NCBI GenBank assembly: GCA_907164885.2 | Contig: OU015492.1 | Coordinates: 200,574,120-200,638,119 of the forward strand | Length of the DNA stretch: 64,000 bases | DNA from: Dolomedes plantarius | Lineage: Eukaryota; Arthropoda; Arachnida; Araneae; Dolomedidae | Reading direction: 5' to 3' | In this document: one piece after another, positions 11,579-22,990 of the stretch | Layout: each line of letters starts with the position of its first letter | How positions within the stretch are numbered: the first letter of the stretch is position 1 | The notes under the pieces: model-generated | The model's input: the letters and a program-made list of their open reading frames with translations, nothing else | What the model was told of the DNA's origin: nothing | Database searches by the model: none | Position numbers and translations under genes: made by a program

Positions 11579-12749
11579 CTACTCTATTCCTTCTTTCCAT
11601 ACGATTAAACTCATTTTTACCCAATAACTTCTAGGACAAATATCTATTTTTATAACTTTTCCTCGTTCCCAAGAATTACCAGTATGAATTAACACATTTT
11701 GATTGGGAGGTAGATCTGACAACGGCTTTGACGTTTTATCATAACACGATTTAGACAAATTTTGCTTGTCTAAAAATTGTTCCCTTGTGTTAACCTGAAT
11801 TTCTGGAATTAGTAGCTGTCTATTTAAAGGTATTTTAGTTCGAACTCGCCTACTCATTAAAGCCTGGGCTGGTGAAAACTCGGTATTTTTTAAAGGTGTA
11901 TTTCTATATTCCATTAACGCTGTATAAATACTTTGCTCAGTTATATTACATTTTTATGAATACTCTTCGCTATTTATCTCCACTTTCAGCCTGACTATTT
12001 GATTTAGCATATCTGGGGCTGCTATTAATAATTTCAAAATCCCATTCCAATGCAAACTTTCTAAACTCATGATCTAAACGACATATTATCCGCAACTAAA
12101 ACTCTAGGAATACCATGCCTGCTAAATATTATTTTTAAGTTACAAATTACTTCACTCGCCCGCTTATTATTCACGAGAATGATTTCTAACCATTTAGTTA
12201 AATAATCCATTAAGACTAAATAATCCTTTTTATCCGAATTCACAAATATCACAACCCACCTTTTCAAAAGCCCAGATAAAGTTTCATGTGAAATGAGTGG
12301 TTATTTACAGTTTTTTGGTCTGTATTTTTCACAAACGAAACACTTAGCAACTAAGTTTTCAATATCATTTGACATATTTCGCCAATACAGCAGTTCTCTA
12401 GGTCTTGACTTACATTTTTCTATGCCAAAATGTCCCTCATGGATTTTATTGAACATTTCCCTTCTAAGATCACTCGGGACTACAATTTTATTATTTAAGA
12501 AGACAATACCATCCTCCTCAAAAAGATCCTGCCTCAACTTAAAATTATGTCTGACAGTTTCTGGCACTTCATTTTTATCATTAGGCCATCCCTCTTTACA
12601 ATAATATACGAGTTTACTCAATATTGGATCTCGTAACGTAGAATCTCTACAGATGTTAAGCTTTTTCTCAGTTACTTGCATATGCCTTGTAGCTTTCACA
12701 CAATGCACTATCACTTTAAGAAAAGTATCACAGTCACTGTCCTCTTTAC
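11579..12749 (-). pseudogene. gypsy integrase
   Basis: Integrase inserts the cDNA into the genome. The zinc-binding HHCC domain lies at about 12310-12430 (HEGHFG then CFVCEKYR). The core follows at 12067-12267 with YLVLMDYLTKWLE after the first Asp region and LVADN around the second Asp. The C-terminal part at 11579-11914 contains MEYRNTPLKNTEFSPAQAL and a weak chromatin-binding-like tail. The three parts are in different frames, and sequence around the catalytic Glu is damaged. Confidence 0.8.
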
Positions 12750-14016
12750 GAAAGGATCTAGACAACAAATCAGCAACATACATATGTTTACCTGGTAAAT
12801 ACATTACATCAAGATCATACTTAAGTAATTTCAACTTCATTCTTTGTGATCTACTAGATAGTACATTTACAACATTTTTATTAGAAATTGACACTAATGG
12901 TTTATGATCTGTATGAACAATTACTTTCCTACCATATATAAAATTATGAAATTTCTTAGTTACAAAGACTATACTCAAATATTCCTTTTCAACTTGAGCT
13001 TAGTTTTGCTCTGCATCAGACAAACTACGAGATGCAAAAGTTGGTGGTTGTTTGCTACAGGAGGGCCAACCAATAAGTCCATGTTTTGAGCTATCACATT
13101 GCAACAAACTTGTTTCTTGCAGTCAAATGTTCCAAGTACTGGGGATTTGCATACCACTAGTTTTAACTCATTAAGCGCCTTAGAATGAATTGGTAGCCAA
13201 TTCCAATGAACACTAGATTTAAGCAACTCGCTTAAAGGAGCGGCAAACTCAGACATGTTTGGTATGGACTTCCTTAAGAAGTTAATCATGCCCAAAATTC
13301 GTTGTAACTATTTTTTATTACTAGAAGTTTCTAAATTTAAGATTGCCCTAACCTGCTCGGGATCTGGTTTCATTCCAAATTTATTAAACCCATACCCAAC
13401 ATATTTCACTTCACTTACTCTATATTGTAACTTAGAAGGATTAAACTTCACATTTAACTTTATAGCTCTTTCAATAACTCTATCAAGAATGTCATCATGC
13501 TCCTGAGGAGTTTCAGCAGCAATTAACAAATCATCAAAATAAATTAACACACCAGGAATATCACCAAAATTTTTCTGTTGAAATTTTTGAAAAACTTCTG
13601 GGGCACTACTTAATCCAAAAGGTAGTCTTTTGAATTAAAAACAACCAAAGGGAGTACTAAATTTACACAACTCACTAGATTCCATGTGAAGCTGTATTTG
13701 ATAAAACCCATCTTTTAAATCTAGAATAGAGTAAACACTTTTACTACATAATTTTGTCAACAGTTCATCTACAGTTGAAATTAAATGAAACTATTTTTAT
13801 TACTTTGTTTAGATCCTGTGGTTCTAAACATATCGTAATAGTTCCATCCGGTTTTTCAACATTAACCAAATTGTTTACCCATTCCACTGGACTATCTACT
13901 TCACTAATTATACCCTCATTTTTAAGAACCTGTAATTTATCTTTTAATTTACACTTAATAACTTCAGGAATTCGCCTAGGCGGCCTACAGCATTTTCGTC
14001 TATTATTATAGAACAC
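12750..14016 (-). pseudogene. gypsy reverse transcriptase and RNase H
   Basis: The N-terminal RT block at 13765-14016 contains GIISEVDSPVEWVNNLVNV and KPDGTI. The catalytic YFDDLL motif is at about 13527-13544 with both aspartates intact. The connection region FLRKSIPNMSEFAAPLSELL is at 12975-13295. RNase H follows with TDHKPL and ADLLSR (about 12770-12930). At least three frame changes separate these parts, so no full polyprotein can be made. Confidence 0.85.
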
Positions 14017-14199
14017 TTTAAATTGAAAGTACCCAACCCCTCAAATACATCTTTATTCTTATCTATGAATCGATCTTTATCCAGTACTTCAGTACTGCCC
14101 ACACATTTCCATTTAATAAGATCAAATTGAACAGAACTAGACAATTCAAGTAATGGTTTAGAATATCTTTTAAAATCTACAATTACAAATTCAACACGT

Positions 14200-14370
14200 T
14201 TAGAATTACTACCAATTTTACACATAAAATCAACAATACCAACTGGCTTAATTTTATCACCTCCATAAACTTCTAATACTATATTAGCTGGTTTTAAACA
14301 AGATTTAGACTTTAAAGTTTTAAATGTTGCTAGGTATCACATTTACATCAGCACCTGTATCAATTTTAAA
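14200..14370 (-). pseudogene. gypsy aspartic protease
   Basis: The active-site motif DTGADVNVIP reads from about 14361 leftwards on the minus strand. It is followed out of frame by protease-like sequence (GSNSKRVEFVIVDF, 14160-14225). Frames are broken on both sides. Confidence 0.7.
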
Positions 14371-14509
14371 ACGCAATATATCACTACCTACCTGTACATC
14401 TTGTATCCAACTTGAAATTGTAGCTACACAATTAATATTATCATGTTTAATATAATCTAATACAATACTATCACTTAAAGCACCTACTCATTTCTGTTTT
14501 AACTTTGAA

Positions 14510-15260
14510 TATTGACACCCAACAGCAAAATGATTAAATTTTCCACACTTATTGCACTGTTTTCCAAAAGCAGGACATTGATTTTTTATGTTCACGATTG
14601 CATTTTTTACATAAATACACACTAGTCTGATTAGATGTAGTTAGTTTCTTTTCACTGAACACTCCTTCTTGAAAACTCTGAAGCTGGCAATTAGACCTTC
14701 TCTTTCGTTCGGTCAGCTGTACTTTCGAATCTCGGCAAGGCGCCACAACATCAACATCAGTCGCCTTTCTTTGTAGTATTTCAGACTGTCTTTTACTCAA
14801 TTCCGAAGCCTTTCTTGAAGTGTTTTACCCACTGTTCAAAGCACGATACGGTCACGCAAAACACTTTTGGTTTGGTCGCCATATTTACAGTGTTTGACGA
14901 GATTACGCAAGTCCGTCACAAAATCGTCGAAACGTTCGTTTTCCTCTTGTTGGCGGGAATTAAAAATATATCTCCCCACCACAACATTCCGACGAGGATT
15001 AGCATATAGTTCAAACGCTTTTAAAACCTTTTTGAAATCACCTCTTTCTGCTTCTGTCAATGGGAATGTGTTATACAATTCCACTGCATCGTCACCCACA
15101 CAATTAAGTGGAATAGCTACTCATACATCATCAGCTTTTTCTGTATGGCCACCAGCTTTTAAAAATATTTCAAAGTTCTGACGAAATTTACGCCATTCTT
15201 CAGCCACATTTCAGTTAAGGCAAAGTGGTTTGGGAGCTTTTAAAGATGCCTCCATAGTTC
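14510..15260 (-). pseudogene. gypsy Gag
   Basis: The Gag capsid region spans about 14836-15099 and contains NERFDDFVTDLRNLVKHC, the conserved stretch of gypsy Gag. A zinc knuckle of C-x2-C-x4-H-x4-C form lies at about 14515-14556, with a second Cys-rich stretch near 14590-14620. The likely start is near 15252, just inside the 5' LTR. Stops and frameshifts interrupt the frame. Confidence 0.75.
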
Positions 15261-15318
15261 GAAATTCATAAATCATTTTCTACCTCTACTCGCTTAGAGG
15301 TTCGACTCGACTACGTCA

Positions 15319-15475
15319 TGTTTTATACAAGTGCTTTTATTAACAGATCCACTATTACAGTTACAGAACAGCTTATATAGTACAGTTACGAGACACACAG
15401 TTAAGAAACATAAAACAGTTAACAGTTAAAACATATATAAAATGTATAAAACATAGTTAAAACACATATAAAACT
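15319..15475 (-). repeat. gypsy 5' LTR (157 bp)
   Basis: Matches 11165-11325 with substitutions and small indels. The terminal base next to mariner sequence (T at 15475) differs from the 3' LTR. Confidence 0.8.
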
Positions 15476-15613
15476 TCTGCACAGGACGTCCGAAATGAGG
15501 TTGATCTGTTTTTGGACTCGCGACCACCAAGTTTCTGGGCCGAAGGCTTTGAAAAACTACCAAAACGTTGGCAGAAAATCATAGATTTAGGTGGTGATAA
15601 CTACCCGCACTAA
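15476..15613 (+). pseudogene. mariner transposase, C-terminal end
   Basis: Continues the mariner frame after the gypsy insertion: DSRPPSFWAEGFEKLPKRW is the conserved mariner C-terminus. It ends with TAA at 15611, about 75 bp before the right mariner terminus. Confidence 0.8.
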
Positions 15614-15965
15614 AGGCACTGCTAGCATGTTTTTTTTCTAACTTTATTAAAAACATATTTTGGAAGAAAACTTTCGTTACCACCTAATATTAGAAAGAAA
15701 TTCTAATTAAAGTCTCATTCACAATCCACTGTATATGTGTGGAATATGAGCTCTGAAAATGAGTTGACAATCTGCGATTATCCATGGCATTTTAAGCTAA
15801 TTCAAAAAATGACATGAAAGGAATATTTCCAATAGAGACTGAGTATATGAATACCTATACCTAATTGGATTATCTTTTCCTAGATCATACGTTTTACAAA
15901 TATGTAACGTAACCCACTGAATACTGCGAAGCCCTAATTTTTTTTATGAGATTAATAAGCCAATT

Positions 15966-16110
15966 GATGGCCGATTGGCTAGGGTGCTGGCATTCGGATC
16001 AGATATTGTGGGTTCGAGTCCAACTGTTCGCATGGATGTTTGTAGCCGTTCGGTATCTACTTTAAGCTGTATGTCCCGGTCTTAACGCTCCAAATGAAAC
16101 CAAACAAATT
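15966..16110 (+). mobile_element. tRNA-derived SINE, head region
   Basis: Box A (TTGGCTAGGGTG, about 15974) and a perfect box B (GGTTCGAGTCC, 16011-16021) are spaced as in a tRNA promoter. The sequence around them does not fold into a clean acceptor stem with a CCA-side match, so I call it SINE rather than tRNA. The 3' end and target duplication are unclear. Confidence 0.55.
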
Positions 16111-17077
16111 TAATGAATATTTTTTCTGACTGTCAAAGAATGCAATTAAAATTTATACTTTTTTTTATTTTCTTAAGGCTTTTAATTATATATTTTAAAA
16201 CATTCCATTACTGTTACTGCTTTCAAATATTTCTAAAATTATGTTGAATTTTGCCGAGTTATCATTTTTTTTTAAATTAAACCTTTCTACTTTCATTATT
16301 TGATACTAATTTTTCTTCACTAAATCCCTAAAATTGGCAATTTTTTTGTTGCTTTAAGTAATCCTTTCCTTGCTTTCACATCGGTGGCTTTTAAAAAATC
16401 TTTTCTGCTTGAATTAATTTTAAAAGAGATAAAAGTAAAACAACTTGGTTGCTTTTTCTCTTTTTCCTTAAACTAAGACGTCTAAAATATTGAACTGTCT
16501 TTGAAATAGTTTAAAGACTTAAGTATATATTCCTGATATGTTAGCTTTTAGGAACATAACTGAGTGTTTGAGAAACTGCGCTAAAACTGAGTTTTTATTC
16601 TGAGGGAGAATTTTTTTATTTTTTTATTTGTATTCAGCAGTAATTTCCATGCCAAGTTTTTTTTTCACATATGATTGTGTGAAACAGATTTTGTGAACCC
16701 ATTTTGTAAAACCATGAAACACTTTTTACCTTTAGAATGTTTTAGTATTATTACCACTTTTAAATGACTCACAGGACTATCTGAGACGCACTCGCCGTCA
16801 GTGTTTGAAAATAGAATTAATAGTGCTAAGAGTGCACATTTCCCCCTTCTCTATTAAAAAAAGACCTTTGGTCTGGTTTCAGAAAAAAAGTAAATAAATA
16901 TAATTAATTAATCTATTTGAAAAAATATATTAGCAATATTAATTCTGTTCTCAGAGGGCAAAATATTATAAGGAATTTACGCGACAGCAATTCTGAGATT
17001 CAAGATGTCATGAAAAATCAGTAATTTGTTTTACATGAGCAAACGAGGTACCAATGTTTCAGAAAAATAGTTAGCTA
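16111..17077. other. Gene-free stretch
   Basis: AT-rich, no convincing frame and no transposon ends seen. Confidence 0.4.
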
Positions 17078-17090
17078 TTACTTAAAGTAG

Positions 17091-17312
17091 TTTTTTTTTT
17101 TAAATGCGGAGGCATTTGTCGCGAAGACATTCGCCTATAATTCATCGCAGTTTTGCTGGCCATTTTATTATATGAGCGCCATATAGGCGGATCAGCATTG
17201 CCCCCTCTGAAGGGACGACACAAACGGAGGCAATTTAGTGGTGCTTCACCAGGATTCGGTCCGAGCACCCTCAGCACAAAAAACCAGCGCACTACAAGGC
17301 CGCCACGGCCCT
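17091..17312 (-). mobile_element. tRNA-derived SINE, complete (222 bp)
   Basis: On the minus strand it begins near GGCCGTGGCGGCCTTGTAG, contains a box-B-like GGACCGAATCC and ends in a run of A (positions 17091-17101 read as T/A on the plus strand). Target duplications TTACTTA(A/C)AGTAG lie at 17078-17090 and 17313-17325, 13 bp with one mismatch. The 3' half recurs at about 60957-61050. Long duplications and the A tail indicate LINE-driven retrotransposition. Confidence 0.8.
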
Positions 17313-17337
17313 TTACTTACAGTAGAAATAATAGCTA

Positions 17338-17565
17338 TGTTTACGCCTGGTTAAAGGTTGAACTGTAACCGTCGTTACTTGGCGACTATGAGTTGGCTGC
17401 AACAAGTGTTTGCCCAGTTGAATTTTGTCTTTCGCTCGAGTAGGAAGCTTCATTCGGAAGCATCCCTAAATAAATGAGCCATATCGTTGGCTAACGTCAA
17501 TAAATCTTTGATAACTGAAACTTGCCAGTTTATTTGAACTTTCTTCGTACAGTCCAGATCGACCA
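17338..17565 (+). repeat. BEL 5' LTR (228 bp)
   Basis: TG...CA ends. It contains two AATAAA-type polyadenylation signals near 17469 and 17500. Confidence 0.95.
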
Positions 17566-17675
17566 TTATGGTCCTGTTACGGCCGGAGAAACGGCTAAAA
17601 TTTGATTAATTTTTATTAATAACTTTCAATTTCGACTTACTTGGTGTTTGCAAGAACTTTGGAACTGTTTTCGAT

Positions 17676-19430
17676 ATGTCTGATTCAGATGAAAGTGAAC
17701 CTGTGGATACATTAAAAACCTTGAACCGTCGAAAAGGTAACTTTAAATCCCGAATTACGAAATTAAATTCGTTTTTAAATGAAAAGGCTGCATCGGCAGA
17801 TAGTTATAAGCTGCAGAGCAAGCTCGATGGCGTCAAGGACATTTCTTCTAAGCTAGATGAACTAAAGTTTCGTTACTATGAGCTTTTAGAGGATGAACAA
17901 TTAGCGGGTATTGATTCTCAATTCGACCTCATGGAAGAAGAGCTAGAGGATATCAAGGTAAGCTTCCAAAAATTCTTATTTGAATTAAAAGAAAATAATC
18001 GTTCTAATTTAAGTAATATTAATAAACAAAGTTCTAGTTCTGTAAAATTGCCTGATGTAAGCTTACCTGAATTCCTTGGTAATATCGAAAACTGGCATTG
18101 TTTTAAGGCCCAGTTTGATAGTTTAATAACGAATAACTCTTCTTTAACTGATTCTCAAAAGCTGTTTTATTTACGTTCTGCTTTGAAAGGTGAAGTAGCC
18201 TTTATTGAAACTCCTGAGGATACATTTAATTCTTTAATGAAAGTTTTGATCGATAGATATGAGAATAAACGCTTGATTGTCAATAAACATGTGCAAAATA
18301 TTTTGAATATTGAAAACCTTACTACTGAATCAGCTAAACAGCTGCGAAATATTGTTGATGTTAATAAAAACTTGAGAGGTTTAAAATTATTAGAATTAGA
18401 AGCAAATGAGTTAACACAACAATTTTTAATGAATATCCTGTTACAAAAATTAGATAAGGAATCTCGCAAACTTTATGAAATGAGTTTAACTTCAACTGAT
18501 TTGCCTAATTGGGATACTTTTACTGAATTCCTGCAGAAAAGATCACAAATTTTAGAAAACATGCAAGGAGCGCAAAGTTTCTCTTTTAAAGTTAAAGCTT
18601 CGAGCATACCAAAAAATAAAACCTTTTTGTTAAAGTCTAATAGCGACTTGTGTTCTTTGTGTAAACAATCACATATGATTTATAGATGTCCTTCGTTTCT
18701 GAAAATGACTCCTATGCAGCCATTTAATGTGGTTAAAAGGAATAAACTTTGTTTAAACTGTTTAAGTGTATCCCACAAATTAACATCTTGCTCCTCTAAA
18801 TACTCTTGCCGCTTATGTCAAGGCAAGCATAATTATCTGTTGTGTCGGAATGAAAATAATCAGTTCAATGAAACAAATTCGCCGGTGAAATATTCCTCGC
18901 CAAGCTGGCAACCACCGGCCCAGACTTCTTTTTCGCCAGCTCCAATTACAACCCCTCGGGTCTCCGATGATGTAAACATTTCAAATAACCAGGAAGTGTT
19001 GAGTTCTTTCTCGACCATCAATGAAACTTTGAACAAAACAGTGCTGCTGACGACAGCTAATGTATGGGTTTGGTCTCCTACTAGACATAACTATATTCGG
19101 GGAAGAGCGATTCTTGACAGTGCTGCTATGTCATGCTTCATAACAACAAATTTTGCCTCGGAATTGGGTCTGGTAAAGAAAAAAGTAAACATTCCTGTTT
19201 GCGGTTTAGGTGGAATTTCAACTTGCGTCAAATGGAAAACGAGAGCATTAATCAGTAATAAAAATAATTCTTTTAAGCAGTTTATGGATCTATGTGTTGT
19301 ATCGAAGATTACCGATGTCATCCCGCACTCGGTTCTTGACATTAAAGAAGTAAACATCCCACCGCGCTTGACACTTGCAGATCCGCAGTTCGATCAGCCT
19401 GGACCGATAGACTTGATAATTGGTGCATAA
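17676..19430 (+). CDS. BEL/Pao Gag-protease frame (584 aa)
   Basis: Gag packages the RNA; the protease matures the polyprotein. The N-terminal ~120 residues are charged and helical. The central Pao-type Gag region includes LPEFLGNIENWHCFKAQFDS at about residue 130. Zinc-binding Cys/His clusters run from residue 326 to about 390 (CSLCKQSH, CLNCLSVSH, CRLCQGKH), as in BEL/Pao nucleocapsid. The protease motif is at residue 481 and reads D-S-A rather than the more usual D-S/T-G. The frame ends with TAA at 19428-19430, and the same frame continues straight on as protease-to-RT linker. BEL elements normally have one long frame, so this is a nonsense change or, less likely, a programmed readthrough site. 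The start at 17676 lies 110 bp after the LTR. Confidence 0.85.
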   Translation: MSDSDESEPVDTLKTLNRRKGNFKSRITKLNSFLNEKAASADSYKLQSKLDGVKDISSKLDELKFRYYELLEDEQLAGIDSQFDLMEEELEDIKVSFQKFLFELKENNRSNLSNINKQSSSSVKLPDVSLPEFLGNIENWHCFKAQFDSLITNNSSLTDSQKLFYLRSALKGEVAFIETPEDTFNSLMKVLIDRYENKRLIVNKHVQNILNIENLTTESAKQLRNIVDVNKNLRGLKLLELEANELTQQFLMNILLQKLDKESRKLYEMSLTSTDLPNWDTFTEFLQKRSQILENMQGAQSFSFKVKASSIPKNKTFLLKSNSDLCSLCKQSHMIYRCPSFLKMTPMQPFNVVKRNKLCLNCLSVSHKLTSCSSKYSCRLCQGKHNYLLCRNENNQFNETNSPVKYSSPSWQPPAQTSFSPAPITTPRVSDDVNISNNQEVLSSFSTINETLNKTVLLTTANVWVWSPTRHNYIRGRAILDSAAMSCFITTNFASELGLVKKKVNIPVCGLGGISTCVKWKTRALISNKNNSFKQFMDLCVVSKITDVIPHSVLDIKEVNIPPRLTLADPQFDQPGPIDLIIGA

Positions 19431-22400
19431 TTCTTTTTTAATGTAATTAAAGATGGTAAACAAATTGTGTCAGATAATTTAATATTTCAAGATTCGGTTT
19501 TTGGTCTCCTTGCCAGTGGTTCGGTTATGACAAAATCTTCTAAAGAATATTGTGGGTTGATTTCTAATTCTGAAAACCTAGAGGATAGTATTCGAAAGTT
19601 TTGGGAGGTAGAAGAAGTGTCTTGTGATCGACCATTAAGTAAGGAAGAAGAATTCTGTGAAATTCATTTTCAGAAAACTCATAAGCGAAATGAAACTGGT
19701 AGATTTGTCGTTAAGATGCCAATTCAGGAAGAATTGAATATGTTAGGAGATTCTCGAAACTTAGCTGAAAAAAGACTGCAACAAACAATTTGTAGACTCC
19801 ACAAGAATCCGGATATGCATAGGCTCTATGATGACTTTCTTAAAGATTACGAGTCTCTTGGGCATATGGAAAAGGTTTCGAACGAAAATTCGTCTGCTGT
19901 AGTGTATTATTTACCACATCATGGAATTTACAAACCGGAAAAAAGTACAACGAAACTTAGAGTAGTGTTTAACGCGTCGGCCCCTACCACTTCGGGTAGA
20001 AGTTTGAATGATCTACTACTTACAGTCGAAGTTAAAGAGGATATATTCGATATCATGATACGATTTCGTAAACATAAAATAGTGATAACTGCTGACATAA
20101 AGCAAATGTTCAGACAGATAATAATAGATCAAAGTCAGAGGGATCTATTGAGAATACTTTGGAAAGATAAAGAAAATCAAAAAACCGTTGTCTTTAACTT
20201 AAACACGGTGACTTATGGCACAAAAAGTGCTCCGTTCCTGGCAACAAGGGTTATTAAACAACTTGCCCGAGATGAATCTGCAAAATTCCCATTAGCTTCA
20301 GAAGTTGCGTTATCAGATGTTTATATGGTCGATATCGTTACTGGTTGCCCAGACGTTACTTCAGCCAAACTTTTGAAGGTTGAACTAATTGAAATGTTTC
20401 AAACATGCGGTATGAGCCTTCACAAATGGAATTCGAACTGTGAAGAACTTCTTGAAAATCAAAAACAAATTCGAGACGAGCATTCATTTGCTCCAGATTC
20501 AGAAGCTACGATCAAAACCTTGGGAATGGTCTGGAAATCTAAGGAAGACCAGTTTATCTATAAGGTATCTGTAAAGCCACAAAATTTCTATACTAAACGA
20601 GATGTATTATCAACGATTGCTAAGTTATATGACCCATTTGGATTAATCGGACCTGTTATTTGCAGACCTAAAATTTTTATGCAGAAACTTTGGTTAGAAA
20701 AACTGAACTGGGATGATAAATTACCAGAAGAATTCGTCAATGAATGGCATTATTTTGTTAGCTCTTTAAAAGAAATTGAGCATATCACAATCAACAGGTA
20801 TGTCTTAAAAGAGGAGGTTGAAGTTATCGCACTTTTTGGATTTTGTGATGCCTCAATCTCTGCCTATGGAGCTGTTGTTTACCTAACTTGTTACACTCGA
20901 ACTAGATCTCATACCTCTAAAGTACTCGCTAGCAAATCTAGAGTCGCCCCGTTGAAGACTTTATCGATACCTCGTTTAGAATTATGTTCTTGCTGGTTAC
21001 TTGCGCAACTGGTCAACAAAGTTCTTGTTTCTTTGAAAATGACTATTGACAAGGTAGTTTTATTCTCGGACTCTACCATTGTCTTGGCATGGATCAGATC
21101 ACTTCCTCATCAGCTAAAAACCTTTGTTATCAACCGAGTTTCCAAAATACAATCTTTAACCTCAAATCATCAGTGGAAACACATCTCTTCCAGCGACAAC
21201 CCTGCGGATGTTCTTTCCCGTGGTGTTGATCCTAAAGAACTTAAAACCTTGGAATTGTGGTGGAATGGACCACAGCTTGCCTTTGAAGAAATTCTAAATT
21301 CTCCGAATGAAAGTGGAATGGACTCTCCTGATAAAGAACTATATTTAAGTGAACTAAAACAATCTTCGAACGCTAACTTGATTCTCACATCTAATAATGG
21401 CTTTATTAACCAAATTCTTGATTTAAGTAATAGCTATGTTAAATTAAATAGAATTCGTAGCTTTATTTTTAGGTTTCAATACAATTGCAGAAATAAAGAG
21501 AAAAAACGTGGACCTATCACTAAGGAGGAATTTAATGAGGCTAAACGATATTTAATCAAATCAGTACAGGTAAAAGCATTTTTCAAAGAATTAAGTTCTT
21601 TAAAGAAAAAGGAAAGGTTGAAGGACAGTCATGTAAGTAATTTAAATATTTTTCTAGACAATGATGGACTAATTCGTGTTGGAGGTCGACTTAATTATTC
21701 AAATTTGTCATTTGACCAAAAGCATCCTATTTTGTTACCAAGAGATCATAACCTAACTATTTTAATAATGCAATATTTCCACCTAAAGAATTTGCACGTT
21801 GGTGCTCAAACATTACTTAATTTTGTTAGACAAGAATTTTGGCCTTTAAATGGCAGAAATAACGCTAGAAAAATTGTCCATAATTGCATTACTTGTTTTA
21901 AAAATAAACCTAAAATAGAAGAACAATTAATGTCATCATTACCAAGGGAAAGAGTGACGATTAGCCCTACCTTTTTTAACACGGGTATTGATCTATGTGG
22001 CCCATTTTTTATAAAATATAAAAACCAACGTAAAGGTGTTGTAAGCAAAATTTATGTTGCTATTTTTGTGTGTTTTTCAACTAGAGCTATTCATTTAGAT
22101 ATTTTAACTGATTTGACCTCGGATGCTTTAATTTCAACTTTGAAGAGATTTTTGCCCGACGTGGTGTTCCCGCGACAATATTTTCAGACAACGCTACGAA
22201 TTTTGTCGGAGCTAATTCTGAACTGAAAAAACTGTACAAACTGGTACAAAAGCCATCTGATGATTTAGCATCATACTTAGTATCGCAGTCAATATCTTGG
22301 AAATTTCTTCCTCCCAGATCTCCGAACTTCGGGGGATTGTGGGAGGCGGGAGTCAAATCTTTTAAACATCATTTAAAGAGAACAGTGGGAAATTCAAAAT

Positions 22401-22759
22401 TGACTCTGGAAGAATTTTTAACGGTAACTAATCAAATCGAAGGAATTTTGAATAGCAGGCCACTTATTCCACTCTCTTCGGACCGTAATGATTTTGAAAC
22501 CCTAACCCCTGGCCACTTCTTAATAGGTCGCCCAATCAATGCTATTCCAGAACCTGTATTAACCGATATGCCAGAAAATAAAACTCTCTCGATGGCAAAA
22601 AATAACTAAATTTGCACTTGGTCTATTGGTAGAATTCACCACACCATCCCAGGCAAAGATGGAAAAATACGAGTAGTCTTAGTAAAAACACCTCGTGGTA
22701 TTTTTAAACGTAGCATATCTAATATTTGCATTTTACCTTTAAATAATATGGAGAGTTAA
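19431..22759 (+). pseudogene. BEL/Pao pol (RT, RNase H, integrase), broken
   Basis: The frame is open from the stop at 19428 to 22226. The RT domain covers about 19900-20600 (KLRVVFNASAP is the usual BEL motif). The catalytic box reads Y-M-V-D at 20322-20333 instead of Y-V-D-D, losing one metal-binding Asp. RNase H follows (FCDASISAYGAVVYL at about 20842; SDSTIVLAWI at about 21070). The integrase zinc-binding H-H-C-C region lies at about 21780-21900 and the catalytic core from about 21980. A one-base loss near 22155-22160 shifts the frame before the second catalytic Asp (SDNATNF). After another frame change near 22590, about 35-40 codons normally present before the C-terminal IPGKDGKIRVVLVKTPRG stretch are missing. 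The final stop is at 22757-22759. Confidence 0.9.
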
Positions 22760-22990
22760 AAGAGTTAATTTTATCTATATCTTTAATTTGTATAGTCTAC
22801 TGAAGTATTTGTATGGAAGTGTATTTATAATTATATAAGTGTATGGTGTTTTACTGTATTGTGATCTACATATTAATTTTGTTTGTAAATTTTGAATTGT
22901 ATTAATCTATGTATAATTTGAATATTGTACAAATATGGCTGTAAAATTGTTATTTTCTTGAAATCACTAGGATTTCAAAGTCGGGCGGTA

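Larger units (their letters stand above)
11165..15475 (-). mobile_element. Ty3/gypsy LTR retrotransposon, decayed
   Basis: Short LTRs at 11165-11325 (3' LTR) and 15319-15475 (5' LTR) enclose gag, protease, reverse transcriptase, RNase H and integrase in gypsy order on the minus strand. The polypurine tract AAAAGGGGGAGA directly precedes the 3' LTR. Next to the 5' LTR, minus-strand TGACGTAGTCGAGTCGAACC may be the tRNA primer-binding site; its complement contains the GGTTCGA of a tRNA T-arm, but I cannot name the tRNA. Many frameshifts and stops. The LTRs have diverged by substitutions and small indels. No envelope-like frame. A target duplication is not obvious. Confidence 0.85.
10186..15687 (+). 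mobile_element. mariner element, nested and broken
   Basis: Mariner termini: the left reads TCAGGTTGTAACGAAAGTTT and the right reverse-complemented reads TTAGGTGGTAACGAAAGTTT, with TA target duplications at 10184-10185 and 15688-15689. Inside are transposase fragments, a hAT-type MITE (10770-10945) and a Ty3/gypsy element (11165-15475). Without them only about 1.0 kb of mariner sequence remains, less than the usual 1.3 kb, so internal sequence has been lost, mainly between the N-terminal helix-turn-helix and the catalytic core. Confidence 0.85.

Noticed and set aside
11165..15475. Retroviral envelope gene in the gypsy element
   Set aside because: No frame between integrase and the 3' LTR is long enough or has a signal peptide or membrane segment. 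The BEL element lacks one as well.
15966..16045. Free-standing tRNA gene
   Set aside because: Box A and box B are good, but I could not form a complete cloverleaf with a closed acceptor stem. The minus-strand candidate at 28000-28072 fails likewise; both fit SINE heads.
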